Positions 23,320 through 35,782 of a DNA stretch of 64,000 nt are shown piece after piece. This DNA comes from Lunularia cruciata (taxonomy: Eukaryota > Streptophyta > Marchantiopsida > Lunulariales > Lunulariaceae). The notes below the pieces were generated by a model. That model saw nothing but the letters and a program-made list of their open reading frames with translations, was not told the DNA's origin and made no database searches. The translations under genes were made by a program, and so were the position numbers. Every line of letters starts with the position of its first letter. The first letter of the stretch is position 1. Location of the stretch: positions 8,685,001 through 8,749,000 of the forward strand of contig OX419755.1 in the NCBI GenBank assembly GCA_948567375.1, written 5' to 3'.

Positions 23320-26300
23320 TTTTGGCTTTTTTCCTTGTTTTCAAAGAAGAAGTGTACAGATGAAGTTGTATTGCACTTGTATGACATCTGAAGGCAAAGA
23401 ATGGGGTCTTCGGGTTGTAACCCAAGGTAAAGTGACTTTGTGTCAGAAGATGAAGTACTTGAATTTGCCTTGTGAGCATGCAACCCAAAGTAAGGAGACT
23501 ACAACTCAAGGGAGCTCAACCCAAGGCAAGGACAGTGTAACAACTTTCCTTTGGGGTTGGATATTCAAGAAGGTACCGTGCATAAAAACGGCTGGCCTAT
23601 GAGCGGGAGGAAATTGACAGTGATAGGAGCATGAAGGAGGTGTGATTTCTTGGTAGAAACTTGAAGTGAAGAAAGATGGAAGAAGCATGCCGAGAGACAA
23701 AGAGATGACAAGTAATTTTCCATCCCCCTTAAGGAGTTGTCATGTAGGAGATCATGTGAAAGGAATTGTAGTAGAAGACACACTGGTGTGTAGAGGGGAA
23801 GGTAGGAGAGTTAGTCCTGAAATCAGTCGGAAGAGTAGCCACCAACCCATAGTGGAAGAGAGTAAGATGGGAGGTGGGAAGAAGAACTCGGCATTTGCAG
23901 TGAGGAATTATGCAATTTGGAGCTAGAATCAAAGTCTTGAGCAGGCTTTGGACACATTCTTGGCGTGGAATTGGAACATTAGCTTTCCAGGTTTCATGAC
24001 CAAGATCATCGAGAGAAGATGTCTCCATGGACCCAAGGAAGAGGGGAAGAGAGGAAATCCGGCTCACTAGACAAAGTTGGATTGGAGGTTAGTTCTCAGA
24101 AGAGAACCGGGTGAGGAGCAGGGAGCCATGTTCTTGGGGAAAGGAGAGGTAGCGGAAGAAACCCAAGAAGTGAGAGATGCCTTCTCTTCAAAGCACACAA
24201 AGAATGGTTATAAAGTCAATAGTTATAAGGACCCTTTGAGGAGAGGCATCGTAAGTGCAATGATGGCTATCTTCAAGCTAGAGCAAACCACTTATGTGAT
24301 GAAACATCAAGCGGTGTTCTTCCACAAGATGTTTACAAGGAAGCCAATCAATTGGGCAAAGTGCTTTCATTAGCGTACGAGACAAATAGTGTGGAACTTG
24401 TAGGACAAGTCACCTCCACATTACATTGTGCTATTTGTAGCCCACTTCTACTTGGGACTGAATTTGCTAAATGCGGCAGAGAGATACAAGATGGTGTCAC
24501 ATTTCCATCTTGATTTGAGAATAGATGCTGATGCAGAGGAGCAGCAATACATCTTGCAGATAAGAAGCAGCGATGAGTACTACGTGTAGACGGGGTAGAG
24601 TGTGCAGATGAAGGTGGACACTCCAAAGCCAAAGAAGAGGAGTAGATAAGAAGAAGAGGAAGAAGAAGTGGCAACAAGACCTCAAAAGACCAGGAAGCTG
24701 AACCTGAGAAAAGACTTAGAGGTAATTGCGTCATCGGGCAAAGAATCAGAAGGGGAAGCCAAGGACAAGTCAGAAGACTCAAAGAAGGAAGAAGAACCTG
24801 AATTCACATTGTAGAGTGGTGAAGCGAGCAGCAAGAATGAAGATGGTATAGAGATGCAATTGGTACTCGAGGAGGAAGACAAGAAGATGGAAATGGAGGA
24901 AGAATGTAACTCAAAACAAGAAGATGAAGTTCTAGAGGAGGAGAAGAGGGTGACCATTCAGAGAGGAGTCCATTCTAGAAGGAAGGAAAAGTATGGAGCG
25001 GGACCAAGTAGGAGAAGAGAAGTAGAGAGTGGAAGTTTGGAGAGCAAAGAATCCATCCCAATAAGGCAATTGCGGCTGAGAAGAAGAGTGTCAAGCAAAG
25101 AAGGAGGAAAGTCCACAAGCCGAGGTAAAGCAAAATGATGGAGTAGAGTATTTGCAAGAGGTTGTGTGCCTGCTGTTAACAAAGTTGGAGTAGACGAAGA
25201 AGGAGATGCAATCAAAGTGTCCAAAGGTGAAGATTGTGTTGCAAGTGTTAGCAAACTTAGAGGAAGAGAACTCAGAGTTGAAGAAGAGTATAACCCAAGG
25301 AGAGGAGGAGAGAGAAGTACTATGAGTAGATGCAGTAGTATAGAACCAAGTGATTGAAAACTTGAAAAAAGAAGTGGGAAGTAGAGAATGAGTAATATAG
25401 CAGAATGTCATAGCAAGGGAGAGACAACTAGCGGAGTATGAAATCTTGAAATAGTAGTTTGCTGATTCACAATTAGAAATTATTCATGCTATGGCAAGAG
25501 TAGCAAAGAAGAAGCAAGAGCTTGATAGAGTGATGGGAAATTTAGAAGAGAAGAACCAACTTTGGCAGAGAGAGTTGACAGCAAGATGTAGAGAAGAAGA
25601 GAGATTGTGGGAGTTACTTTGTAATCTGGAAGAAAAGATTGTTCAGAAGGAGAAGGAGAAGGAGACTGTGAAGGCCAAATCTGAGGCTGAACTAGCAATG
25701 TACACGGAAGATTGGCTAGCGGATCAAGAACGGGAGAGAAGAATGAGACTTGAGCCATTGAAGGAGATTGTCATGAAGATGAATGTGATGTTGGGTACAA
25801 AAGCCAACAAAAGGATTGAAGAAACAAGGTTGCACAAGTTGAAGTTGGTGGTGCAAGAGACGAGGAGGAGAAATGCAAAGGATAAAGATTTGAATGCCTT
25901 GCTGATTAGTCTCAAAACTCATGTAGATATGAAGATATTGGAAGTAGAAGATAATATCACAATTAGATTAGATTTAGTGAAGTTGGAGATAGAGAAACTT
26001 TGGAAGGATGTAAGAGCAAAGCCCAAAGTAGATGAAGGAGGAGTATAGATGTCTTTGGAGTTACCATTGGAGATATTAGAGAATAGTGGATCGGGAGATA
26101 GAGATTTAGACAGGTTACCTATGATTGGAATTGTAGAACAAGAAGAAGAAGTGTTAGAATTGGTAGAAGAATTAGTAGTTGTGAAACCCAGGGATAGAGT
26201 AGTGTGTGAAGTTACTTCAGGATTGGAAGCCAAGGAAGAAGTAGATATCGGATCGGAGTAGTAACAGTTTTGAGATTTAAAGAGGCAGATGTGAAGCAAT

Positions 26301-27059
26301 GCATTGTCATTTTGGATTTGCAAGTAAAAAAAGTTGTTGTAAAATGGTATAGTTTTTAGTACCTATCAATTGTTTCACTATTTAAGGGTGGCATTCACAA
26401 TATGTTGTTGTTCAATATTCATAAATTATGAGAATAGATAAAGTAAAGTGTTGATTTCAATGCTCATTGCTTGAGCTTGATTTTGAGTATCAACTTTGTA
26501 TATGGGCTTGTGAGTGTGTGGAGAATTTCAAAGTGCAAGTCAATGTGCTTGTTGGATGTTGGATTTTGCAGCCTTGATCTTCATTCTGTGTGTCTGATCC
26601 TGAGTAAAGTGCAATCAGAGCAATGCCTTGACAGATCTAAGAGGAATTGTAATGTTTGTAGTATTCTGCATTTGTGAGTGTAGCGTAGTGTTGATGTGAA
26701 ACAATTTTGATTGAGGAGGTTGTGCCTTCAATGGAGGGGCGGAACACAATTTTGAGGTAAAGTTGTCTTGCAATGAAGTGCCATTTTCAAGAGAATCTGA
26801 ATCATCACAATGAAGATTATTTGGAAAGATTTGATGGAGTTGTGATTAAGTATGACAAATTGTTGTGACAAGACTGCAAGTCAGTGCTTGTTACTCTCTT
26901 TTGTGTGTGGTTTCTACTTGAGAGATTAAAGACACAACCAAGAAGAATTGAGATTGTTATTGTTTGACTTTGTATTTGACCAATTTTGACTAGTATCTCT
27001 ACAAGAGCAAACTCTACTTACCTAATTACCGCAAAAGTGATATTTGCCGGGTTGTCACA
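23320..27059 (+). repeat. B-family LTR H in plus orientation, 5' end degraded
   Basis: Resembles the B LTR in the opposite orientation, ending GTTGTCACA at 27059. The first bases of the LTR are missing or unrecognisable at the junction near 23320. A TATA-like TATTTAAG lies at 26379-26386. No matching partner or internal region adjoins it, so it is a solo or stranded LTR. Confidence 0.8.
23706..26261 (+). pseudogene. LTR-encoded long ORF, H copy
   Basis: Sense-strand homologue of the B LTR ORF. 24077-24373 holds WRLVLRREPGEEQG through VKHQAVFFHKMF-like sequence. 24854-25138 is acidic then basic. 25491-26048 (185 codons) is an open coiled coil starting MARVAKKKQELDRVM. 26049-26261 continues in the same frame after a TAG at 26046-26048 (LELPLEILENSGSGDRDLDR...EEVDIGSE). 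The conserved tail ends at the same point as in other copies. Confidence 0.6.
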
Positions 27060-27123
27060 ATAGCACCATCTGGCACCTCCTCCAAGCTGCTTTCTTGGTT
27101 ATCCCTTCTCTAGTTCCTACTTG

Positions 27124-27960
27124 TCATTTGAAAAGCTTTACTCTTTTTCCCACATATGGCAACTGATGCTCTGTACCATCTAGCTCTCGTACGCTGTAGG
27201 TTGCATTCTCATGAACCTTGGTGACTACAAATGGTCCATGCCAACAAAGAGCAAACTTCTTGAGTGTTGAGTGATGCATGTCTAGGCTATTATCTAAAAT
27301 TTGCAACCAATCTCTTTCATTGATAGGCATTGGTCGTAGCTGGCAAGTTTTGTCAAAGTATACCTTATTCTTCAACCACGCTTCCTTCACCTAATCTCTT
27401 GCCACTTGTATTTTCTGCGGTGTAAGGTCAAAGTGCTTGATCCGGCACAAGATCAACTCCTCTATAGACATGTTATCCTCCTACTAAACAGTCCTCCAGC
27501 TTGCAATGTCCTTTTCCACATGCATAATAGGCAAATGTCTAGATACTAATTTAGCAAGTGGCATTCCAATCACTAAGCTACAAGTCAACCTATCCGCCAT
27601 AAGCGCCAATGGCAACAAATTAGGCCACTTATGTGTCTCACCTTGGTAGGCCTTCACCAAAGCATTTACTATCAATGGATGACCTTGCTCACGCTTACCA
27701 TTGGCTTCTGATTGTATGTAGTTGTTAGGTTTAGCTTGATGTTGAACTTAGCAAAGAAATCTGTGGCTTCTTTTGCATCCAACTCCTTTCAATCTGCCCT
27801 CATTCGGTAGAAGCAACCATGCCTATCAATAATATCTTCCAAGATGAACCGACAAACATGTTGGGTATTTGTTGATGTCAACATCCTCCCTTCCACATGG
27901 TTAGACAGATCCTCCTTGGCCAGAACCAAATACTTTGCTCTTCAAATTCTTGAAGGCATA
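27124..27960 (-). pseudogene. Element G integrase fragments
   Basis: 27390-27124 encodes the C-terminal domain (FALCWHGPFVVTKVHENATY, ending GKRVKLFK). 27675-27484 encodes part of the core (VNALVKAYQGETHKWPNLLP). The upstream part to about 27960 is only recognisable with frame breaks. Confidence 0.7.
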
Positions 27961-28339
27961 TGAACTAAGTCCAAAACCCATTGAAAATGAAGGTTCAATG
28001 GATAAGTAGGCTTCAATCCACCCCTGTGCCGTACCTTGGAGTAGACTTGGCAAGTCTCACAGGTCTCCACGTAGCTCCTTGCATTTGTATAAATTCCAAG
28101 CCACCAATACAATCTTCAAATGCGCTCATATGTACCCTGAACTCCACGATGACCTATAGCCTATACATCATGTGATTCTTGTAGGATCTTCTTCTTTGTC
28201 TCTTCATATCCCACCACTCTCAATGGAATTCCATCACAATTCTTAGGCCTTTGCCAAAGATAACCTTCCACCAACAAGAACTTGCCTGACTTTCTTCTAA
28301 TCTTCTCAAACTCCTCTCTTGTCCACTTTGAGTTTTTCT

Positions 28340-29560
28340 CTAAAGAACTAAGATACTTCCCAGCAACAAGATGATCATCCGAGTGTAACTCTTCTCTAAA
28401 GGGTAGGTTTGGTCTATCTCATGTGCATCTAGTCTACAGCCATTTTGATTTTCATCATAACATGCTCTAGAGAGCATACTAGCCACTGGGTTGTCCTTTC
28501 CAACTATATGTCTTATCTCTAGATTAAACATTTGGATGAAAGTTATCCAACGCAACATCACAATATCTGGAGTATCACAATTGGTGATCATCCTCAACAG
28601 TGGTAAATAATCTGTCTCTAGAATGACATAAGCACCAATCAAGCAATTCCTATCCTGCCTTAATATTATCTTGGCACCCCACAACTCTTGCTTGATTTGA
28701 GGGTACCATCGCTGTTGCTTAGTGAAAGATTCTTGCTCCAAACCTTGCTACATATCTGCTGCCATTCTCATCTTCTTGGCCCATAGCCCATCTAACAGCA
28801 TAAGGACTCAAATCTACTATTACTATGATTGGTCGGCCACAACCGTAGTCAAGCAAACAAAGAACTGGCAAGTTTTGCAACGCTTCCTTTAGCCTCTTCA
28901 TAGCAATGGAATGCTTTGGTCTCTAGATAAACTTGATTCTCTTCCTCAAGAGTTGGTAAAGAAGCTCTACAACATGAGCAAAATGAGGTATCCAAATATG
29001 ATAGAAAATACACGCTCCTAAGAATTGCCTTACCTCCTAAACCAAGGAACAATATTTGATCTTCCCTATAATGTCCACCTTCCCTAGATTTGATCTCCAC
29101 CCGTAAGAACCACACATATGCCCTACCACCAATATTTCTTCAAGTCTAAATGCTGAATTCTCCCCAGAAAGAGTCACTCCTGCCTCTATCAACCAATCTA
29201 GGATAGCTTCCACATCTCAAATGTGATCCATGACAAACCTCCTTATACTACCATCCACCAAGGTTTTGTCCTTCTCACCCATTGTGCAACCCTTAATAGA
29301 TATATCATCAAGGAATGGATGGGTCCTTTTAGGAATGAAAGGTTGCAAAATTCAATTCATAGCACTTTGCATATGTGCCATCAAGTTGGTAACTTCCATC
29401 AAGAGAGTGCACATACATATCAAGCCTAGTGGGTTTCACATGGTGGTTAAGTCTCAGCTTCCTTCAACAAGCTGAAACTCATCATACCCTGGGTACGGAT
29501 CTCCAATAGGGTAAATGGCCCTTCATGCAAATTTCTCAGCAAAATCATCCAGTGCTGGTT
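28340..29560 (-). pseudogene. Element G RT C-terminal part and RNase H
   Basis: RT active site F-L-D-D at about 29304-29312 (FLDDISIKG). The RT-RNase H connection is at 29115-28849 and RNase H at 28901-28340 with IVDLSPYAVRWAMGQ, LETDYLPLLRMI and HIVGKDNPVASMLSRA. It is broken by several stops. Confidence 0.7.
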
Positions 29561-30249
29561 TGTAACACCCATTTGTGCATGTGTGTGGTATTGTGATATT
29601 TAGCTTAGTATAATAAGTACTTGAGAGATATTATTTATATAGATAAAGGATGGTTCTACAATAGTCATGATTAGCTAAAGTTAGTCATAGCTAAGATAGA
29701 GGGGACCTTACTTTAGAGGAAGTGGAAAAGATAAGCACCACTATTGTGGATTCTAGTGTGTTGACTTGGTATTATTCTTAGATGTTTGGCTTTGAGGAAA
29801 GAGTTGAGAACTCTTGGGTCTGCAAGCTTTTTTGTTTAAGATTCTTCTATAGTCCAAGGATAGCCCATGTGAAAAAATCCTTGACTTAGTTGTTGGGTCA
29901 AGATAAGATCACATGCTTAGTGGAATATGCCCATGTGGATGGATATTCCTTCATACTTTTTGAATTTACTTGACTTTTAGCCTAGTAACTAGAGTTACTA
30001 GGTAAATAGTAACTTTAGTGTGTAATTATTTCACAAGTATATAAACAAAGGATGAGGAGGTACTCATCATCCTTTCATTTTCAACTATCTTTCTCTCATT
30101 GAGTTCTCTAGTGAGCAATGTCTTGAGTCTTGGAGTGTTAGCCTTGGAGGAGTATGGTGGAGTTGGGGTTCTTTTCCTTCTAAGTCCATGGTGCGCTACC
30201 ACAATAGCCATCAGAGGTTCATCCTGAGTGAGAGATAGGCCGGCTCATA
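29561..30249 (+). repeat. Solo A-family LTR inside element G
   Basis: 689-bp LTR from TGTAACACCC to CTCATA with no internal region. Flanks are GGTT (29557-29560) and GGTC (30250-30253), a 4-bp duplication with one mismatch. It splits the RT of G. It has more private changes than the other copies, suggesting an older insertion. Confidence 0.85.
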
Positions 30250-30744
30250 GGTCCTACATCAGAATTTTGTATTGTTACCTTGTTTGGTGGTTGGATATCC
30301 TATATGAACCGCAGCTTGCCATTTTTCTTTTTGACCATGAACTAGTGGTTGGAATATGGTGCTTTTGATGGTTCAGAATCTTGGCTCTGACCTTTTCTTT
30401 CAACAACTCTGTTAGTTGAGGCAAAACTACCTTTGGCACCGATATTAGTCTCAAATCCCATGGGACATGTGGAAACATGAATATAATCATCAGTGTGATT
30501 TCTTGTGGATTCACACACCTAATCTCCCCAATCTTGAAAGCAAAAGCTTTTCAACACTTACCAATCATCTCGTTGAATTCTTGGCGCTCAACCTCCGTGA
30601 GAAAGCCATCCCCTTAAGTTCTGCCAAGGTCACCTTAATAAAAGAATGTCCGATATTCTCCACCTTCCTCAACCTTGGTTCTTCTTTAGTTCTTCATAGA
30701 AAATCTGATGCATCCAATGGTAATGGAACAGTAGGATATATATG
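30250..30744 (-). pseudogene. Element G RT N-terminal part and upstream remnant
   Basis: 30514-30275 encodes LPQLTELLKEKVRAKIL and decayed KKKNGKLRFIQD-like sequence of the RT N terminus. The stretch to about 30744 belongs to the pre-RT region and has no clear motif. Confidence 0.6.
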
Positions 30745-31344
30745 AGGTGAACAAGCTCAAAGGTGCTCTTGAGTTTGGAGTTTAGGATGAAGGATCTAGG
30801 GTTGGCGACAAGGATATTAGGCATGGAGATCAAGAGGAAGTTGGGAATTGGTCAGTTGGGGTTGACACAGTGTAAGTATGCTAGGAAGGTACTTTCTATA
30901 ACATGTTTAGCATGTAGAACTATAAACCGATAAGTACTCCTCTAGCCTTCATTTCAAGATTTCAATGGCATGTTGTCATACAAATGTCATGGAGAAGGGT
31001 TTAATGGCTAACATTCCTTATGAGAAGGCAAATCTCATGTACTTTATGACTTTCACTACACTTGGCCTTGCCCTTGAAATGTGTAAAGTGTGTAGGTATA
31101 TATCAATTCCAAGAAGGACACATTGGGGAGCAATTAAGTGGATTCCAAAGTATTTGAGATGTACGTACACTAGACTATGGGCTCTTATCTGATAGAAGAT
31201 CAATGAATGCCACATCACTAGATGGCTATGTAGATGCTGACTATAGACAAGATATGGAAAAGAGGAAGTCAACAATGGGAGATATGTATTCACACTTGGT
31301 GGTGGGTGCATTAGTTGGAGATCCACCTTGCAGAAGTGTGTTGT
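30745..31344 (+). pseudogene. Ty1/copia RT and RNase H remnant
   Basis: From about 30784 the plus strand reads MKDLGLATRILGMEIKRKL and LTQCKYARKV, classic copia RT. Further on it reads IPYEKANLMYFMTFTTLGLA, HWGAIKWIPKYLRCT, then the RNase H string LDGYVDADYRQDMEKRKST. The copia RNase H is cut by the LTR of element E at 31345, just after a motif equivalent to SWRSTLQKC. Stops and shifts are present. Confidence 0.8.
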
Positions 31345-32397
31345 TGTAACAACCCGACAAATATCACTTTTGCGGTAATTGGGTAAGTAAAGTTTGTTCC
31401 CACAGAGATACTAGTCAGAATTGGTCAAATACAAAGCAAAGTAACAATTTCAGTTCTTCTTGGTTGCATCTTTAATCTCTCAGGTAGAAACCACATCCTG
31501 AAGAGAGTAACAAGCTCATAAACTTGACAACTTGTCATGCATACTCACTCTTTAATCACAACACAGCAAATTTTGTCCAAACAAATCTTGATTATGATGA
31601 ATTAGATTCTCCCAAAGACGGCACTTTAAAACAACTTTGCCTCAAAATTGTGTTCCACTCCTCCACTAAATGCACAACTTCCTCGATCAAAATTGCTTCA
31701 CATCAACTTCATGCTGCATTGACAAATGCAGAATACTGCCAACACTACAATTCCTCTCAGGTCTGTCAAGGCATTGCTCCTATTGCACTTCACTCAAGAT
31801 CACACACACAAAATGAAGATCAAGACTGCGGAATCCAACATCCAACAAGCACACTACCTTGCACTTCAAAATTCTCTACACACTCACAAACACACACAAA
31901 AAGTTGATACGGACTCGGAATTAAGCTCAAGCGACAAGCACTGAAAACAACACTTCACTTTATCTATCTTCATAAATATGACAATTGAACAACATAACAC
32001 TACAAATGTCACCTTTAAATAGTGAAGCAAACAACAATTCTAACAAGAATACCATTCTATAACAACTCTTCCTACCTGCAGATCCAAACTGACAATGCAA
32101 CCCTTCATATCTGCCTCTTCAAATCCCAAATCCGTTTCTACCCCGATCCAATGTCTACCTTGTCATCGGCTTTCAAACCCGATGATCTTCCTATTACTTC
32201 TCCTTCTTTGGGTATATCTACCACTAAATCCTTCAATATTTCTACTATCTCTTATTACAATCTATAATTGAGGTCATGGGTAATCCATCTACTTCTTTAT
32301 CTTGCAACCCACTCTTCTCTAATGTGTCAAATACCAAGTCCAAAGACATTTGAATTCCTACTTCTACAACATCGGACTTCCTCTCCTCTATCACACT
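31345..32397 (-). repeat. 3' LTR of element E, left fragment
   Basis: Starts TGTAACAACCCGACAAATATC, the reverse of the B LTR end, and follows the B LTR for about 1.05 kb. It stops at CACT (32394-32397), where element C begins. The rest of the LTR resumes at 53305-53309 after the repeated CACT. Confidence 0.8.
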
Positions 32398-32503
32398 TGT
32401 CGTGCGTATATACATCGCTACACAACATCCATCGCTGTCAACATCATACACTATAGAAGCACAACTCACACATAAGTCATACATAGACTCTAAAGTGCCA
32501 CAA

Positions 32504-32893
32504 TAATCAGATTGCTTAACACTTTCAACTCAACTCAACTCAGATCAGTACTTGATCTGTCACTCTATAAATTGCCAACAATAGGGCACTAATTACAGTC
32601 AAGCCACACCCACTCAAGCATAAAGAATCCAGGTGACGCTCGCCGGCCTCTATCCACCATAGCCAAGAACTCGAAGGCTCAACATCAGAGAAGTGAGCTC
32701 TCTGGAGCTCACTTTGAAACTATACCTCCTTGGACTCGAGCTAGCACTGGAACCCTAACGGTCCTACTGATGGCACACTCGACAGTGCGAACGGTGCAAA
32801 GTGACGGTGGGCCCCACCGTGAAGTCAGTACCCCAAACACCAAATCAGACTATCGGAAAGTAGTCCTTGAGAAACTACTAGAATAACTCTAAC
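32504..32893 (-). repeat. 390-bp terminal direct repeat of C, left copy
   Basis: Nearly identical to 52855-53244 and exactly the same length. It is taken as the shared core of the C LTR. Its inner edge abuts the integrase coding end directly, so the expected polypurine tract and U3 start are missing here. Confidence 0.75.
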
Positions 32894-33884
32894 ACAAGGA
32901 CTCCAGATGGCAAAACCTCGTGCACTCTCAAGATAGTGCGGCCTGTAGAAACATCAAGTGTCGTCGGTGCTGTCTGCTGTAGATATACATAGTCGCTTGG
33001 ATGAAATCAACGGATCGAGGGTCTATAACCTCCTCCTTGAATGGTAGCATAGCGTAAAGTATCTCTATGCTGAGCAATCGCCAAGTTCTCAAAGGCCATC
33101 GGCATGACTCTCCGAAAGATCTCTGCCCGCTGAGAACATGCACTCATCCATACATCGGGGTCATCCAAGTCCAAAACTACAGTAGCATCTCGACAAATGG
33201 CTGCAGGTAAATTTGGATCTCGTCCATAGAGTAGAAAGTATGGAGAGAAGGATGCTAAGGAGGCTTGCCGGCTGAACCGATACCCCATGGCCAACCAAGG
33301 TAACTGGAGATCCCAATCTCCCAAGTGGCCTCTCTGCAAACCATACTTTTGCAATCCTCTCTTCACCGTCTGAACCACTCTCTCTGCCAAGCCATCTGCC
33401 TTAGGGTGATCTCGGGATGTAGTACGATGATCAATCAAAGCCTTGTCACACAAGACCTGAAACTCCCCCAAGAACTCTATACCCTGATCAGTCAAAACCT
33501 CAGCTGGTGCATCAAAATGACTAAGAACTTGATCCAGGAACGAGTAAGCTGTCCCTTCACTAGACTTGTTAGGAAGTGCCACCAACTCAATCCATTTGGA
33601 GAAGTGCTCCACCATCACCAAAACATACCGATGATGTCTCACAGTCAGCGGTAAAGGTCCGGCAAAGTCCAAACTCCAATGGTAACCCAATCCCATGATA
33701 GGTAATGGGTGTAACTGTGGTGTAAGAGCATTGAATGATGCTCTAACACGGTCACAAACCACACATCTGGCAACAAACTGCTGCACCTCGGTCTGCATAC
33801 CGCACCACCAATAATGACTCTGAAGTAAGCTATATGTACGCTTTACTCCAAAATGTCCTAGCTCCTCATGAGCATGACGGACCA
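32881..33884 (-). pseudogene. Element C integrase
   Basis: The zinc domain HEELGHFGVKRTYSLLQSH followed by CVVCDRV gives H-H-C-C. The DDE core has SLDFAGPL, LTDQGIEF and GLAERVVQTVKRG, so all three acids are present. A TGA at 33007-33009 (CGA expected) interrupts the C-terminal domain, which continues in frame with FHPSDYVYLQ and TILRVHEVLPSG to about 32881. The first codons lie across the solo LTR insert, from 35783 upward. The integrase would insert C cDNA, including the DNMT gene. Confidence 0.85.
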
Positions 33885-34669
33885 TGTGGTACCCACATTT
33901 TTCATTTTGGACAAGTTTAGAAGAAGAAATGCCTTGCTGAAACCAAATTGAAACCAAATGGAGAAGAAATGAGTGCAAACCTATGATTTGATCAGACCCG
34001 AGGAAGTCGACTTCAAGTAAGAGGAAGAAGGATTTGGACTGGATCCAACCCGAAGAAGCTTACTTCGTGTCAGAGAAGGGAAAAACTCGGATCAAACGTT
34101 AAGGAGGGCAAACCCGAAGGAGAAATAGAAGTTACAAGTCAGGATTTTTGCGGGGGCCATATCTCAATGCACACAAGTCCAAATCAAGCGTGATATATCT
34201 AGTTGGAAACGTCTCGTTCAGGGCTTTCCATTGCCACCAAAATCGCAAAGTTTAGAGGTCTGTAGAAGAAGTTACAAGCATTTGAAGTTTCTGGAGTAAG
34301 TGTACTTCGGGTCAAAGTGTCTAGGGTTTAGGGTGACTTCGGATTTAGTACTTCGTACTTCGGGTTTACATGACTTCGCCTCAAGATGAAGATGACTAAA
34401 TCAGAGGTAGCCGAACCTCGGAGTGCAGTGAAGGTGTTTTTGGGAGTTTTGTCAGAGGGATCAGAGGAAGTTAGAGTAGAGAAAGAAGATAGTTAGGATA
34501 CACATGACTTCAATTTCAGTTCTAATTGAAGATGGAACCTGAATTGAAGGAGAAGTAGCAGTAGTGAATAAACCCAAAGTGCAAGATCAGACTGTAAGTG
34601 TCTTCGGGTTAGTGACATGAGTGATTAGGAGAAAGTGGATTACAAATTGAAGGTGTAGATAGTATATTC

Positions 34670-34984
34670 ATGGTTTCAATTACAATTCTTGATGATGACA
34701 CAATAGAATTAGTAAAGGAATTGATAGTAGTTAAACCCGAGGTAAGAGAGATAGGAGTGCAAGTGTCTTTGGATTTGACATTTGACACTTTAGAGAAGAA
34801 TGGGTCGGGAGATAGAGATTTAGAAGGCTTAACTATGATAGGAATTTCATATCAGGAAGGAGAAATGTTAGAATTAGTGGAGGAAGTAGGAGATGTGAAA
34901 CCCGAGGACAGAATAGTAGGAAGTAAGATTACTTCGGGTTCGGGTTTGAAAGCCGAGGAAGAAGTAGACATCAGATCGGATTAG
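34670..34984 (+). pseudogene. Remnant tail of the LTR-encoded ORF
   Basis: A 104-codon acidic ORF reading LDLTFDTLEKNGSGDRDLEG and ending EEEVDIRSD, homologous to the last part of the U3 ORF of the long LTRs (compare 26049-26261). The coiled coil and N-terminal region are missing, so this LTR type is either reduced or ancestral. Confidence 0.6.
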
Positions 34985-35101
34985 TAACCAATTTGAGATT
35001 TGAAGGGGCAGATATGAAGAGGTGCATTGTCATTTCGGATCTGCAGGTTAGAACAGTTGATGTAGAAACGGTATAGTTGTTAGAACTATCGATTGCTTCA
35101 C

Positions 35102-35109
35102 TATTTAAA
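35102..35109 (+). promoter_or_regulatory. TATA-like box of the B-type LTR
   Basis: TATTTAAA in CACTATTTAAAAGTGGCATT, with related sequences at the same relative place in H (26379-26386) and degraded forms in B. If used, the upstream part including the ORF is U3 and about 650 bp remain for R-U5. Confidence 0.5.
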
Positions 35110-35782
35110 AGTGGCATTCGCAAGAAATTGTTGTTCAGATCTCATTATTTCTGAGAATAGATAAAGCGAAGTGCTGTGAAGCAGTGCTCGTTGCTTGAGC
35201 TTGATTCCGAGTATCAACTTTGCAATTGTGTTTGTGAATGTTTGGAGAAAGTCAAAGTGCAGTCAGAGTGCTTGTTGGATGTTGGATTCACAGCTTTGAT
35301 CTTCATTCTGTGTGTTTGATCTTGAGTGAAGTGCAATCGAAGCAATGCCTTGACAGATCTGAGAGGAATTGTAGTGTTGGTAGTATTCTGCATTTGTGAG
35401 TGTAGTGCAAAGTTGATGTGAAGCAATTTTGATCGAGGAAGTTGTGCCTTCAATGGAGGGGTAGAACACAATTTTGAAGCAAAGTCGTTTTGCAGTGAAG
35501 TGCCATTTTCGGGAGAGCCTGAATCATCACAAATCAAGATTGTTTGGAAATAATTGATGGAGTTGTGATTATGGAGTGTTAATTTGTGACAAGACTGCGA
35601 GTCAGTGCTTGTTACTCTCTTCTGGGTGTGGTTTCTACCTGAGAGACTAAAGAAGAACTCAAGAAGAACTGAAATTGTTACTTTGCTTTGTATTTGGACA
35701 TTTCTGACTCGTATCTCTACGGGAACGAACTTTACTTACCCGATTACCGCAAAAGTGATATTTTCCAGGTTGTCACAGACCA

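Larger units (their letters stand above)
27060..30744 (-). mobile_element. Element G: decayed Ty3/gypsy fragment
   Basis: Minus-strand pol pieces in order RT (30514-29115, interrupted by an A-type solo LTR), RNase H (28901-28340), integrase (about 27960-27124). The sequence family differs from A, B and C; the RT string LPQLTELLKEKVRAKIL and the integrase end WHGPFVVTKVHENATYSV are distinctive. No LTRs could be assigned. Many stops and frame changes. Confidence 0.75.
33885..35777 (+). repeat. 1.9-kb B-like solo LTR inside C
   Basis: Starts TGTGGTACCCACA and ends GTTGTCACA, the B-type LTR ends, with the 5-bp duplication GACCA at 33880-33884 and 35778-35782. It is about half the length of the B LTRs; the segment encoding most of the U3 ORF is absent. 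It splits the linker between RNase H and integrase of C. Confidence 0.92.

Noticed and set aside
30965-31192. Small plus-strand ORF as a host gene exon.
   Set aside because: Its sequence is recognisable copia RT/RNase H (HWGAIKWIPKYLRCT), so it belongs to the copia remnant.
34321-34336. Interstitial telomere repeat (TTTAGGG-like).
   Set aside because: Barely two imperfect units inside an LTR; expected by chance and not a telomere remnant.
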